Source: Sinorhizobium numidicum
GTDB taxonomy: Bacteria; Pseudomonadota; Alphaproteobacteria; Rhizobiales; Rhizobiaceae
Direction of reading: 5' to 3'
Assembly: GCF_029892045.1 (NCBI RefSeq)
Contig: NZ_CP120368.1
Coordinates: forward strand, 246,001-310,000
DNA length: 64,000 nucleotides
The translations under genes and the position numbers were made by a program. Within the stretch, counting starts at the first letter, position 1. The number at the start of each line of letters is the position of its first letter. Of this stretch, positions 8,754 through 16,969 are shown one piece after another. Under the pieces are notes generated by a model. That model made no database searches and was not told where the DNA came from. It saw only the letters and a program-made list of their open reading frames with translations.

Positions 8754-8786
8754 CCATTATACGAGAAATGCATTCTCAGATAATGG
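8754..8786. promoter_or_regulatory. Near-perfect palindrome over the start of the XRE-cupin gene
   Basis: A 33-base segment from CCATTATACGAGAA to TTCTCAGATAATGG. The two 14-base arms match at 12 positions around a 5-base centre. It overlaps both possible start codons (8768, 8783) and follows a TTGACT (8748-8753) that could be a -35 element. It is a good candidate for an autorepression operator of the XRE protein, which may also reach the divergent MFS promoter. Confidence 0.55.
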
Positions 8787-9361
8787 AAAACATCGGCGAT
8801 CTAATCGAACATACCATAGGCGAGCGCATAAAGGAGTTGCGCGTTGCACAGTCGCTCACGCTAGACGACCTCGCCCTGCACTCCGGTGTCAGCCGGGCCA
8901 TGATCTCGCGCGTTGAGCGTGGCGAGGCGAGCCCGACGGCGCAGCTTCTGGCAAAGCTCTGCAGTGCGCTTGGCACAACGCTTTCGGCGCTCTTCGCCTT
9001 TGAGACGAAGGATGCTTCACCGCTCGCCCGGCGGTCCGAGCAGCGGCTCTGGCGCGACCCGGAAAGCGGTTACCTGCGCCGGTCGGTTTCCCCGGAGGGC
9101 ATCGGTTCGCCGGTCGATATCGTCGAGGTCGAATTTCCGCCGGGAGCCCGCGTCGTTTTCGAGCGCCAGCCGTCGGACCGTGGGATTACCCAGCACCTCT
9201 GGCTCTTTTCCGGCCGTCTCGAATTGACGATGGAGAGAGGGGCCCATCTGCTCGAACCGGGTGATTGTCTCTTTCTCGGACTTGAGCAGGCCCACATTTT
9301 TCATAACCCCTATGACGAACCGGCGCATTACGCCGTTATTGTTTGCCGCACCAAGGTCTAG
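8768..9361 (+). CDS. XRE-family regulator with C-terminal cupin domain
   Basis: A 197-residue transcription factor. A helix-turn-helix of the Cro/CI type spans about residues 18-72 (IKELRVAQSLTLDDLALHSG, then SRAMISRVERGEASP). A cupin sensor domain fills the rest (VEVEFPPGARVVFE, HLWLFSGRLELT, GDCLFLGLEQAHIFHNP). This architecture usually senses a small metabolite through the cupin. The ATG at 8783 (MENIGDLIEH) is an equally possible start: neither has a clear ribosome site, and both lie in a palindrome. The stop is 2 bases from the GNAT start, so the two form an operon, divergent from the MFS gene. Confidence 0.87.
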   Translation: MHSQIMENIGDLIEHTIGERIKELRVAQSLTLDDLALHSGVSRAMISRVERGEASPTAQLLAKLCSALGTTLSALFAFETKDASPLARRSEQRLWRDPESGYLRRSVSPEGIGSPVDIVEVEFPPGARVVFERQPSDRGITQHLWLFSGRLELTMERGAHLLEPGDCLFLGLEQAHIFHNPYDEPAHYAVIVCRTKV

Positions 9362-9363
9362 CC

Positions 9364-9891
9364 ATGCCCGACGTAAACATCCGCGTGCTCACCGAAGAAG
9401 AAACCCGCGCCGCATTGCCGGCGCTCGCCGAGATCCTCTCGGATTGCGTCGAAGGCGGCGCGTCCGTCGGTTTCATGCAACCTTTTCCGCCGGAGGACGC
9501 CCTACCGTTCTGGGAAGGCATAGCCGCTGCCGTTGCCAGAGAGGACGCGGTGCTCATCGTTGCCGAGGTCGATGAACGGATGGTTGGCACGGTGCAGCTC
9601 GGCATCGGCACGATGTCGAACCAGCCGCACCGCGCCGACGTCAAGAAGTTGCTGGTGCATCGGGACGCACGTGGCTTCGGCCTGTCGCGCCTCCTAATGG
9701 AGAAGGCGGAAGCCGAGGCGATGAGGCGCGGCAGGAGGGTGTTGGTGCTCGACACGGCAACCGGCGAACCGGCGGAAGCGATCTATGAACGTTTCGGCTG
9801 GATGCGCGCCGGCATCGTTCCCGACTACGCGCTGATGCCGGACGGCCGCTATTGTGGCACGACTTTCTTCTACAAACATCTTCCGAGCTAA
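9364..9891 (+). CDS. GNAT family N-acetyltransferase
   Basis: A 175-residue GNAT protein. The acetyl-CoA binding region is VKKLLVHRDARGFGLSRLLM (about residues 96-115, the R/QxxGxG/A-like loop reading RDARGFGL), and the last part has YERFGWMRAGIVPDYAL. It begins 2 bases after the XRE-cupin regulator and is probably co-transcribed. With the divergent exporter, this makes a regulator-modifier-exporter set such as is seen in resistance or detoxification loci. The substrate is not evident. Confidence 0.87.
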   Translation: MPDVNIRVLTEEETRAALPALAEILSDCVEGGASVGFMQPFPPEDALPFWEGIAAAVAREDAVLIVAEVDERMVGTVQLGIGTMSNQPHRADVKKLLVHRDARGFGLSRLLMEKAEAEAMRRGRRVLVLDTATGEPAEAIYERFGWMRAGIVPDYALMPDGRYCGTTFFYKHLPS

Positions 9892-10075
9892 TTTAGCACA
9901 CCGTGGCGCCCGTACGAGCGGGCAACAGGGACTGGCGGCCATGCCGCAACATCCCTTCTCTCGGCCCGCGGGGGAAGGTCGCGGCAGCGGGAAGAGGGGC
10001 GAGTCCGTACCATGGAGGCAACATCGGCATTATCGGATGGTCGATACTGGTGCCGCTGGGCGTCGGATCGATTGC

Positions 10076-10714
10076 CTACGAAACAAAGAAGTTTGAAAGC
10101 CCCTGACCGGCGGCAAAGGCTACATAGGCGAGCACGGCGAAGTAGACCGTGGTGGCGACGAGGAAGAGATAGCCGCCGGCCACCATCAGCCCATCACGCT
10201 GGATGACGCCGAGCGAAAGCAAGAGAATGGCAATTCCGGGCAGCGTGTTCGACAGCGGGATCAGCCCCAGCGGGAACATCAGCAGCACGCCGCCGGCCAT
10301 GATCATCAGACCATTGAAGCGGTTCATGACGGCACCCTGCGTCAGGAAATGCAGCCGCGGTCGCACGAAACGGTCGAGTTTCGAGACGAGCGCCGCCCCC
10401 TTCTTCAGCGTCGGCACAAGCTTCTCGGTTTCGATCTGCCGATCGAGGATGCGCCGCGGCAGCCAGGGCAGGCGATTAAGGGTGATCGCCAGCGAGATCA
10501 GAATGATTGCGGCGCCGAACACCGTGCTGACGCCGGGGATCGAAACGGGAATCAGAAATGGCAGCGTAAGCAATGCGCAAAGAAGCAGGAAGCCGTGCTC
10601 GCCGATTTCGATCATCAGTTCGCGCAGCGTGATCGTATCGCCTCTGATCGAAGCGATCATTCCGTTCAGCGTGTCGCTGAGATTGCGTTCCCTGTCGCCG
10701 AACTCGATCGCCAT
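10076..10714 (-). CDS. exoD: ExoD-family membrane protein
   Basis: A 212-residue protein of the ExoD family. It has a soluble N-terminal part (GDRERNLSDTLNGMIASI, then TLRELMIEIGEHG) and hydrophobic segments at about residues 42-60, 62-78, 135-160 and 175-200. LLLCALLTLPFLIPVSIPGV is characteristic of the family. In Rhizobium meliloti exoD affects exopolysaccharide production and alkali tolerance; the molecular role is unsettled. The ATG at 10714 begins MAIEFGD. It stands alone, and this may be a paralogue of the classical gene. Confidence 0.85.
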   Translation of the reverse strand: MAIEFGDRERNLSDTLNGMIASIRGDTITLRELMIEIGEHGFLLLCALLTLPFLIPVSIPGVSTVFGAAIILISLAITLNRLPWLPRRILDRQIETEKLVPTLKKGAALVSKLDRFVRPRLHFLTQGAVMNRFNGLMIMAGGVLLMFPLGLIPLSNTLPGIAILLLSLGVIQRDGLMVAGGYLFLVATTVYFAVLAYVAFAAGQGLSNFFVS

Positions 10715-10951
10715 TCTATCGTCCCCGCTTTTTTCACCCCTCCGCCCGCATAGCATGGGCGTGTGAAGGTTCGGTTAGCGGGTGCTCTGGTCAGCAATGT
10801 GGCGACTCTGGTGATTTCACCGAGCCGCTTCCCGCGTGCCGTGTCGAGGCATGCCAGGCCGGGTTGCGGCTCCGATGGAATGCCTCTTCATCTTCCTGCC
10901 TTAATCGATAGTATGAAGCAACTTTGAGCACCAATGGGGACAATCGATTCG

Positions 10952-11617
10952 ATGATAAAGAAATGCGCCATTCTGGCCGTTGCGGCCGTCTACCTTTCCG
11001 GATGCACCACCACAGATCCCTATACGGGAGAACAGAAGATGTCGAATACGGCTGGCGGCGCCCTGATCGGCGCGGGGCTCGGCGCCGCAACCGGTCTGCT
11101 GGTCGGCGGCAGTGCCGCGGGCCGGCGTGACGCGGCACTCGTCGGAGCCGGGATCGGTGCGCTCGGCGGCGGTCTGATCGGCAACTACATGGATCAGCAG
11201 GAGGCGGAACTGCGCGCCCAACTGCAGGGTACCGGCGTCTCCGTCACCCGCGCGGGCGACCGCATTATCCTCAACATGCCGTCGAACATCACCTTCGCGA
11301 CCGACCGTGACCAGGTGATTCCAGACTTCTATTCGACGCTCGATTCGGTTGCGATCGTGCTGCGCAAGTTCAACAAGACGCTGATCGATGTCGACGGCCA
11401 CACCGATTCCACCGGTAGCGCCTCCTACAACCAGGGGCTCTCCGAGCGCCGCGCGGCATCGGTCGCCAATTATCTCGGCAGCCGCGGCATCGACCAGCGC
11501 CGCGTTTCCACGATGGGCTACGGCATGGAGCGCCCGATCGCCTCGAATGCCAGCGAGGCCGGCCGGGCGCAGAACCGCCGCGTCGACATCTCGATCGCGC
11601 CGATCCGGGAGAGCTGA
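10952..11617 (+). CDS. OmpA-family lipoprotein with glycine zipper
   Basis: A 221-residue outer-membrane lipoprotein. The signal peptide MIKKCAILAVAAVYLSGC ends in a lipobox LSGC, so Cys18 should be acylated. A glycine-zipper stretch (AGGALIGAGLGAATGLLVGG and a second copy about residues 52-72) follows. The C-terminal OmpA-like peptidoglycan-binding domain spans about residues 105-215, with the signature DGHTDSTGSASYN and RAASVANYL, closing with QNRRVDI. It would tether the outer membrane to the cell wall. An ATG at 10934 adds six residues; I prefer 10952 because of the upstream GGGGA. Confidence 0.93.
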   Translation: MIKKCAILAVAAVYLSGCTTTDPYTGEQKMSNTAGGALIGAGLGAATGLLVGGSAAGRRDAALVGAGIGALGGGLIGNYMDQQEAELRAQLQGTGVSVTRAGDRIILNMPSNITFATDRDQVIPDFYSTLDSVAIVLRKFNKTLIDVDGHTDSTGSASYNQGLSERRAASVANYLGSRGIDQRRVSTMGYGMERPIASNASEAGRAQNRRVDISIAPIRES

Positions 11618-11640
11618 TCCCTTCTCAAGAATACGAGAAG

Positions 11641-11664
11641 GGCCGCGTGGCATGCCACGCGGCC
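11641..11664. terminator. Perfect 24-base palindrome between convergent genes
   Basis: A perfect 12+12 palindrome (GGCCGCGTGGCA and its complement). It sits 24 bases after the OmpA-like gene stop and 50 bases from the stop of the convergent MFS gene. It can form a very stable hairpin on either transcript. The T-run is minimal, so bidirectional termination is likely but not certain. Confidence 0.6.
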
Positions 11665-11714
11665 TTCATGCGGCGATCGCCAGGTTTCCAAGCTTGTGGT
11701 TCCTGATGCACCGT

Positions 11715-13160
11715 CTACGGGCGATCCGTATGCTCCTTCGCAAGAGCAGCGCTGCGGCCGGCGCCGCGGGCGCAGATGATACCCAGTGCCGGAGCGAGCG
11801 CGAACAGCCAGAAAAGCCAGTTCGCCGCCGCTGCGGTTCCTTCCGGCGTGCCCTCGTCGATGCCGGCGAGATTGGCGACCATGCCGGCGAGCGCGGCCCC
11901 GAGCGAGGCGGCAAAGAGCTGGACGGTCGTGATCGAAGCGGATGCTTTCTCTTCTTCGCCCGCAGGCGCGCCGGCGTAGACGGCGGTGACGATATGCGGC
12001 CAAGCGATCCCGATGCCAAATCCGACGGCGGCAATACCGAGTGACAGCGGCAAGGCGATCGCGGCGAAGTCGGCCGTTGTCAGCGGCATGAGCACGGCGA
12101 TCGTCAAGAGACCGGCGAGCCCGAAAAACGGGCCGGCGACGATCGTCTTACGCGCCCGGCTGCCCTGCCAATGGGCGCTGGTCATCGATCCGGCGGTCCA
12201 TCCAAGCGCCATGAGCGCTGCAATATAGCCGGCGGCAAGCGGAGACCGCCCGTGTAGTTCCTGCAGAAAATAGGGAACGAAGATCTCGGGCTGCATGCCG
12301 ATCATCGCGAGCGCAATGGTCGCATAGAGCGCCGCAAGCAGCGAGGATGGTCTCAGCGCGTCGCGAGGCAAGAGCTTGGCGATGGAGCGGCGTTCGATCG
12401 CGATAAGCCCCGCGAAGAGGACGAGCGCCGCGCCGACGCCCGCAGCCTGCTCGCCCGCCGTCGGTCGCGCACTGGCGACCGACAGGGTGAGGACGATGCC
12501 GAGCAGCAGGACGAGCTGCTTCAGCGGCAGCGGTTCGCGTGGTTCGGATCTCGTGCGTGGCAAGGTCGAAAGCGCGAGCGCCGCAAGCAGCACCGTAAAT
12601 GGCAGCAAGGACCAGAACGCTGCCCGCCAGATGCCGAATTCCGCGAAGACGCCGCCAACGGCGGGGCCGACGAGCGTTGCGGCGCCCCAGGTCGCGGAAA
12701 TCAGGCCGATCGCCCGCGACCAGAGTGCGGCGGGAAACACCATGCGGATGACGCCATAGGCAAGCGCGTAAAGAAGGCCGCCGCCGAAGCCCTGCACGGC
12801 CCGGCCGGCAAGCAGCGTCGGCATATCGGGGGCGGAGGCACAGAGAAGCGTGCCGACCCCAAAGACGAGCGCGCCGGCCGCATAGGCGACGCCTGCCCCC
12901 ATGCGGCCGAGGAGACGCCCTGAAAGTGCTGCGCCGAGGATCGACCCGGCAACGAACAGCGTGGTGCTCCAGGCATAGTAGTCGAGCCCGCCAATGTCCC
13001 GGACGATCGACGGCATGGTCGTCGTGACGATGTAGACGTTGAGCGCGTGCAGCGCGACGCCGCCGCAGAGGACGAGCGAGTGGATGGCGTTGTCGCCGCG
13101 GAAGAGCGAGTGCCAGCCGGCGTCGCCCGCCGCCGGCACGTTCTGGTTTTTCTCGAGCAT
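11715..13160 (-). CDS. MFS transporter, EmrB/QacA (DHA2)-like
   Basis: A 481-residue major facilitator with about fourteen hydrophobic stretches, the length and pattern of the DHA2 drug:H+ group. Visible are the first segment ALHALNVYIVTTTMPSIVRD, the motif-A loop GRLLGRMGAGVAY, and motif C-like GPAVGGVFAEFGIWRAAFW. The ATG at 13160 has GAGG upstream. It lies 82 bases downstream of the ECF41 sigma gene on the same strand and may belong to the same transcript, separated by a degenerate palindromic repeat. Substrate unknown. Confidence 0.85.
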   Translation of the reverse strand: MLEKNQNVPAAGDAGWHSLFRGDNAIHSLVLCGGVALHALNVYIVTTTMPSIVRDIGGLDYYAWSTTLFVAGSILGAALSGRLLGRMGAGVAYAAGALVFGVGTLLCASAPDMPTLLAGRAVQGFGGGLLYALAYGVIRMVFPAALWSRAIGLISATWGAATLVGPAVGGVFAEFGIWRAAFWSLLPFTVLLAALALSTLPRTRSEPREPLPLKQLVLLLGIVLTLSVASARPTAGEQAAGVGAALVLFAGLIAIERRSIAKLLPRDALRPSSLLAALYATIALAMIGMQPEIFVPYFLQELHGRSPLAAGYIAALMALGWTAGSMTSAHWQGSRARKTIVAGPFFGLAGLLTIAVLMPLTTADFAAIALPLSLGIAAVGFGIGIAWPHIVTAVYAGAPAGEEEKASASITTVQLFAASLGAALAGMVANLAGIDEGTPEGTAAAANWLFWLFALAPALGIICARGAGRSAALAKEHTDRP

Positions 13161-13194
13161 GTTTGAACCTCGTCGATCGGCATACGGTCGTTGA

Positions 13195-13259
13195 AGCGGG
13201 ATGAAAGTATCGCGGTTTTTCCGCCCGCATCCGCTCTGACCATTAGCATCGATCGCGGT
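13195..13259. repeat. Palindromic intergenic repeat, family A, degenerate copy
   Basis: The segment AGCGGGATGAAAGTATCGCGG, TTTTTCCGCCCGCATCCGCT and CATTAGCATCGATCGCGG follows the pattern of the copy at 17541-17655 but lacks the second inverted repeat. It fills the gap between the sigma factor and MFS genes. Confidence 0.6.
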
Positions 13260-14175
13260 TAGGTTTCGACCAAAAGTTGAGTTCAGTGGAGGCTGGCCCC
13301 TTGAGTTGGGCAAGCTTATCGGGATTGCGCACGATGAAGATGTCGGCAACGCGGCCTTCCGCGTCATGGCCGAAGGAAACGGTGGCAGCGATCTCGTCGG
13401 CGCCCTCGCCGCGCAGGATAATGCCGCGTCCGCCGTTGAGGTCGGCCGTTTCCCAGCGATAGTGCGACCAATATTCGGTGAGGCGCTCGGCGATGAAGGC
13501 CATGACGGCATCCTTGCCGGAGAGGACGCCGAGCACGGTTGCGGCCTTGCCGCCGCCGTCTGCGGTAAGCTTCACATCCGCCGAGAGCAGAGCCGAAAGG
13601 CCGGCGATGCTGCCGCCGTGAATGGCGGCGTGAAAGGCCGTCAACAGTTCCTCCTGGCGCTCGCGTGGTGTCTGATAGCGCGCTTGATCGACGCCGACAT
13701 TCGATTTCGCGCGCGAGACGAGCTTGCGCGCCGCCGCCTCCTGCACGTCCAGAGCGGCGGCGATTTCGTCGTAGGCTTGACCAAAAATCTCGTGCAGCAG
13801 GTAGGCGGCACGCTCCTTCGGCGTCAGGCGTTCGAGCATCAGCAGAAAGGCGGTCGTGAGCGAGGAGGTGAGGGCAAACTTCTCTTCCACATTGTCGTCG
13901 CTTGCCGTGTGGATCGGCTCGGGCAGCCACGCGCCGACATAGTCGACGCGCTTCCGGTGGGCCGCCTTGAGCAGGTCCAGGCAACGGCGCGTGCAGGTGG
14001 TGGTGAGCCAGGCGGCCGGACTTGCGACAGCCATATCATCGATTTCCTGCCATTTCAGGAACGTGTCCTGAACCGCGTCCTCCGCGTCGGCGCGCGAGCC
14101 GAGAATGCGGTAGGCGAGGCCGAGGAGGCGGGGACGCGCCTCCTCAAATATGCCGGTCTTGTCGTCACGGGCCAT
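13243..14175 (-). CDS. ECF41-family sigma factor with C-terminal regulatory domain
   Basis: A 310-residue extracytoplasmic-function sigma factor with an extension. Region 2 is about residues 10-75 (RLLGLAYRILGSRADAEDAV, QDTFLKWQ). Region 4 is about 110-160 (LERLTPKERAAYLLHEIFG, YDEIAAALDV). The SnoaL-like C-terminal part follows. The three hallmark motifs of group ECF41 are all present: WLPEP at 83-87 in the linker, DGGGK at 206-210 and NPDKL at 284-288. In this group the fused domain, not a separate anti-sigma factor, controls activity. It begins 1 base after the carboxymuconolactone-decarboxylase gene, the standard genomic partner. Confidence 0.95.
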   Translation of the reverse strand: MARDDKTGIFEEARPRLLGLAYRILGSRADAEDAVQDTFLKWQEIDDMAVASPAAWLTTTCTRRCLDLLKAAHRKRVDYVGAWLPEPIHTASDDNVEEKFALTSSLTTAFLLMLERLTPKERAAYLLHEIFGQAYDEIAAALDVQEAAARKLVSRAKSNVGVDQARYQTPRERQEELLTAFHAAIHGGSIAGLSALLSADVKLTADGGGKAATVLGVLSGKDAVMAFIAERLTEYWSHYRWETADLNGGRGIILRGEGADEIAATVSFGHDAEGRVADIFIVRNPDKLAQLKGPASTELNFWSKPNRDRC

Positions 14176-14176
14176 A

Positions 14177-14608
14177 TTAGTGCCTCGAAATCTGGATGCG
14201 GTTCCAGAGATTGATCATCGCGACGGTAGATGTGATGACGCTTATCTCATTTTCACCGAAGTGCTCGCGGAGCTTGGAGCGTAGCACCGCGAAATCGGTG
14301 CGGGGCTCGAGCTCGGTCAGTGCCTCGGTCCAGGCAAGTGCCGCCTTTTCGCGCTCGGAAAAATCGCCAACCTGATCCCAGACGACGACGCGGTCGAGCC
14401 GCTCGCTGGTTTCGCCGTCCTCGCGGGCCTCTTTCGTATGCATCTTCACGCAGAAGCCGCAGCGGTTGATCTGCGAAGCGCGAAGCTGGACGAGGTGGTG
14501 GATCGTCCGGTCGAGGCCGTGGGCGTCCATCTTCTTGTGCACCTCGGCCAGCGCGCCGAGCACATCCGGAATTTCCTGGTCGTAGCGAACGGCTTTCGTA
14601 TCGGTCAT
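14177..14608 (-). CDS. Carboxymuconolactone decarboxylase/AhpD-like protein, ECF41 partner
   Basis: A 143-residue alpha-helical AhpD-like protein. The redox motif CGFC lies at residues 50-53, followed by H57 (CGFCVKMH), the arrangement of peroxidase-like alkylhydroperoxidase D proteins rather than true decarboxylases. This gene type is the typical neighbour and target of ECF41 sigma factors. The coding regions are 1 base apart and surely co-transcribed. A sequence fitting the ECF41 promoter pattern lies 42-68 bases upstream of its start. The physiological substrate is unknown. Confidence 0.92.
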   Translation of the reverse strand: MTDTKAVRYDQEIPDVLGALAEVHKKMDAHGLDRTIHHLVQLRASQINRCGFCVKMHTKEAREDGETSERLDRVVVWDQVGDFSEREKAALAWTEALTELEPRTDFAVLRSKLREHFGENEISVITSTVAMINLWNRIQISRH

Positions 14609-14649
14609 GGTTCATCTCCATCATGGAAGGTTGATGCCTACGACCAGTT

Positions 14650-14676
14650 GACGATCGGCCATGGAGGTCTGTGACG
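14650..14676 (-). promoter_or_regulatory. Candidate ECF41-dependent promoter
   Basis: On the minus strand, CGTCACA (14670-14676) is followed after exactly 16 bases by CGTC (14650-14653). From recall, the published ECF41 pattern is TGTCACA, 16 bases, CGTC. It sits just upstream of the AhpD-like gene at 14608, where autoregulation is expected. The predicted transcript would carry the AhpD-like gene, the sigma factor and possibly the MFS gene. Confidence 0.65.
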
Positions 14677-14691
14677 TCGCCGCCGAAATTT

Positions 14692-15744
14692 TTAGGCCTT
14701 CGGCGGGTAGGCATGCCCCTGACCACGGAAGTCCGTGACCGTATAGCAACCGCCGCCTTCCGCCGCGATGGTGCTTGCGCTGATGACGGCTTTGCCGTGG
14801 CCACCGGGGATGTCGAGAATGTAGGTCGGCTGGCAGAGTCCGGAGACGCGGCCGCGAAGCGAAGCGACGAGGGCTTGGCCCTCCTCGATCGACAGCCGGA
14901 AATGACTGGTGCCGGGCGCGAGATCCGGGTGATGGAGATAGTAGGGCTTGATTCTCGTTTCGACAAAGGCGCGCATCAAATCGGCAAGCACTGCGGGATC
15001 GTCATTGACGCCCTTGAGCAGCACGGACTGGCTCACCATGACGACCCCTGCATCGATGAGCCGCGCGGTGGCGGTGCGAGCCTCTGGCGTCAACTCGCGC
15101 GGATGGTTGGCGTGAAGTGCCACATAGGTTGCCTTGCCGCTCGCTTTCAGCGCGGCGATAAGATCGGCGTCGATGCGCTCCGGCTCGACCACCGGCACTC
15201 GGGTATGGAAACGCACGATCTTCACATGATCGATTTCGTGGAGGCGTGCCATGATCTCCCCGAGCCTGCGCGGCGAAAGCACGAGAGGATCGCCGCCGGT
15301 GAGGATCACCTCCCAGATTTCGGAATGTTCGGCGATATAGGCGATGGCCGCATCGAGCTCCTCGGCTGTCAACATGCCGAGCCCCTGGGGTCCGACCATC
15401 TCCCGGCGGAAGCAGAAGCGGCAATAGACCGGGCAGACATGCACTGCCTTGAGCAGCACGCGGTCCGGGTAGCGGTGGACGATGCCGGGGACGGGGCTGT
15501 GCGCACCGTCGCCGATCGGGTCGGCGCGCTCTTCCGGCGTGAGCGTCAGTTCGGCCGCGTTGGGCACGAACTGCCGGGCGATCGGGTCGTTCGCATCCTT
15601 GCGATCGATGAGGCTCGCAATCGCAGGGCTGATCGCGACCGCATAGCGCGATGCGACGCGCGAGATCGCCGCCTCGTCGCCTGGCGCGACGAGTCCGGCG
15701 TCGATCAGTTCGCGGGCCGTTCTGATTGGGCGCTGCTCATTCAT
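14692..15744 (-). CDS. epmB: EF-P beta-lysylation protein EpmB (lysine 2,3-aminomutase family)
   Basis: A 350-residue radical-SAM lysine aminomutase-like enzyme. The radical-SAM cluster CPVYCRFC holds C104, C108 and C111. GGDPLVLS near residue 150 binds SAM, and the PLP region lies in the C-terminal third. EpmB converts (S)-alpha-lysine to (R)-beta-lysine for attachment to EF-P. The ATG overlaps the epmA stop (ATGA), and efp lies divergently just beyond epmA, which makes the EF-P assignment much stronger than general lysine 2,3-aminomutase. The order is epmA then epmB in one transcript. Confidence 0.94.
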   Translation of the reverse strand: MNEQRPIRTARELIDAGLVAPGDEAAISRVASRYAVAISPAIASLIDRKDANDPIARQFVPNAAELTLTPEERADPIGDGAHSPVPGIVHRYPDRVLLKAVHVCPVYCRFCFRREMVGPQGLGMLTAEELDAAIAYIAEHSEIWEVILTGGDPLVLSPRRLGEIMARLHEIDHVKIVRFHTRVPVVEPERIDADLIAALKASGKATYVALHANHPRELTPEARTATARLIDAGVVMVSQSVLLKGVNDDPAVLADLMRAFVETRIKPYYLHHPDLAPGTSHFRLSIEEGQALVASLRGRVSGLCQPTYILDIPGGHGKAVISASTIAAEGGGCYTVTDFRGQGHAYPPKA

Positions 15745-16793
15745 GCCATGGGCTCCGCGACCGGCGCCCAGAGAACCTGATCGATTCGGGAGGCTCCGGT
15801 CGCCAGCATCACGAGGCGGTCGAAACCGAGCGCGATCCCGCTTGCTTCGGGCATGATGGCAAGTGCTGCGAGGAAATCATCGTCGAGCGGATAGGTCTCG
15901 CCGTAAACGCGGGTCTTTTCCGTCATCTCCAGCTCGAAACGGCGCCGCTGCTCCGCAGCGTCGGTCAATTCGCCGAAGGCGTTCGCAAGCTCGACACCGC
16001 AAGCATAGAGCTCGAACCGCTCGGCGACGCGCCGGTCGCGCGGCGTCGGCCTGGCGAGCGCCGCTTCGGCAACCGGGTACTCGTCGAGGATCGCGGGGCG
16101 GCCGAAGCCGAGATTGGGCTCGACTTTTTCGACGAGCGTGCGGCTGAAGAGATCGGCCCAGCTATCGTCCTCGGCTACACGCAGGCCGCAAGTCCTCATG
16201 GCCGCCGCCAGCCGCTCGCGATCGGTAGCGCCGTCCTTGTCGATCGAGGCGAGCAGATCGATCCCGGCGAAACGGTCGAAAGCTTCGGCGACCGAAATCC
16301 GCTCCGGTTCGAGAGAGGGATCGCAGTTACCGCCCTGGTAAACAAGCTGCCGCGCGCCGGTCGTTTCGGCCGCGAGAGCGAGGATCTTGGCGCAGTCGCG
16401 CATCAGCGTCTCATAGCCCTCCCCGGCGCGGTACCATTCGAGCATTGTGAATTCCGGATGATGCAGCGGGCCGCGCTCGCGATTGCGGTAGACATGGGCG
16501 AAACAGGCGATCCGCCTTTCGCCTGCGGCCAACAGCTTCTTGCAGGCGAATTCCGGCGAGGTGTGGAGATACAGCGGCTGAACCGAGCCGTCGGGACCGC
16601 GAGCTTCCGTCGCGAAGGCATGCAGATGCGCTTCGTTGCCGGGCGAAACCTGCAGCGTCGCGGTGTCGACCTCGACGAAGTCGCGCTCATCGAAAAAGCG
16701 CCGCAGCGCCGATTGAATCCGGTTGCGCCCGATGAGAAAGGGGCGCCGGTCGGCATGGACATCCGGTGTCCACCAAGGGGAAACATGCGGCAT
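15741..16793 (-). CDS. epmA: EF-P--(R)-beta-lysine ligase EpmA (PoxA/GenX)
   Basis: A 350-residue class II aminoacyl-tRNA synthetase paralogue without an anticodon-binding domain. Motif 2 is HVYRNRERGPLHHPEFTMLE near residues 110-130 and motif 3 is GIALGFDRLVML near 325-337. EpmA ligates beta-lysine to Lys34 of EF-P. The ATG at 16793 (MPHVSPWWTPDVHADRR) fits the conserved start; a TTG at 16826 would add 11 residues. It is divergent from efp, with 176 bases between, and overlaps epmB. Confidence 0.94.
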   Translation of the reverse strand: MPHVSPWWTPDVHADRRPFLIGRNRIQSALRRFFDERDFVEVDTATLQVSPGNEAHLHAFATEARGPDGSVQPLYLHTSPEFACKKLLAAGERRIACFAHVYRNRERGPLHHPEFTMLEWYRAGEGYETLMRDCAKILALAAETTGARQLVYQGGNCDPSLEPERISVAEAFDRFAGIDLLASIDKDGATDRERLAAAMRTCGLRVAEDDSWADLFSRTLVEKVEPNLGFGRPAILDEYPVAEAALARPTPRDRRVAERFELYACGVELANAFGELTDAAEQRRRFELEMTEKTRVYGETYPLDDDFLAALAIMPEASGIALGFDRLVMLATGASRIDQVLWAPVAEPMA

Positions 16794-16969
16794 GATCGGT
16801 TCGGTCCAGGCTTTCTTCCGTGCCAAGTTTCTTCGTGTGAATGCCGGCTCAGGCTGGCTATTTGCCCAAATTTAGGATAGTGGCGGCGCGAAATCACATT
16901 CTCGCGTCCTTCGCGGCCAGGTTTTCCGGCCCGCCCGTGTCGCGCATACCTCTGTTACAAGGAAGACTA

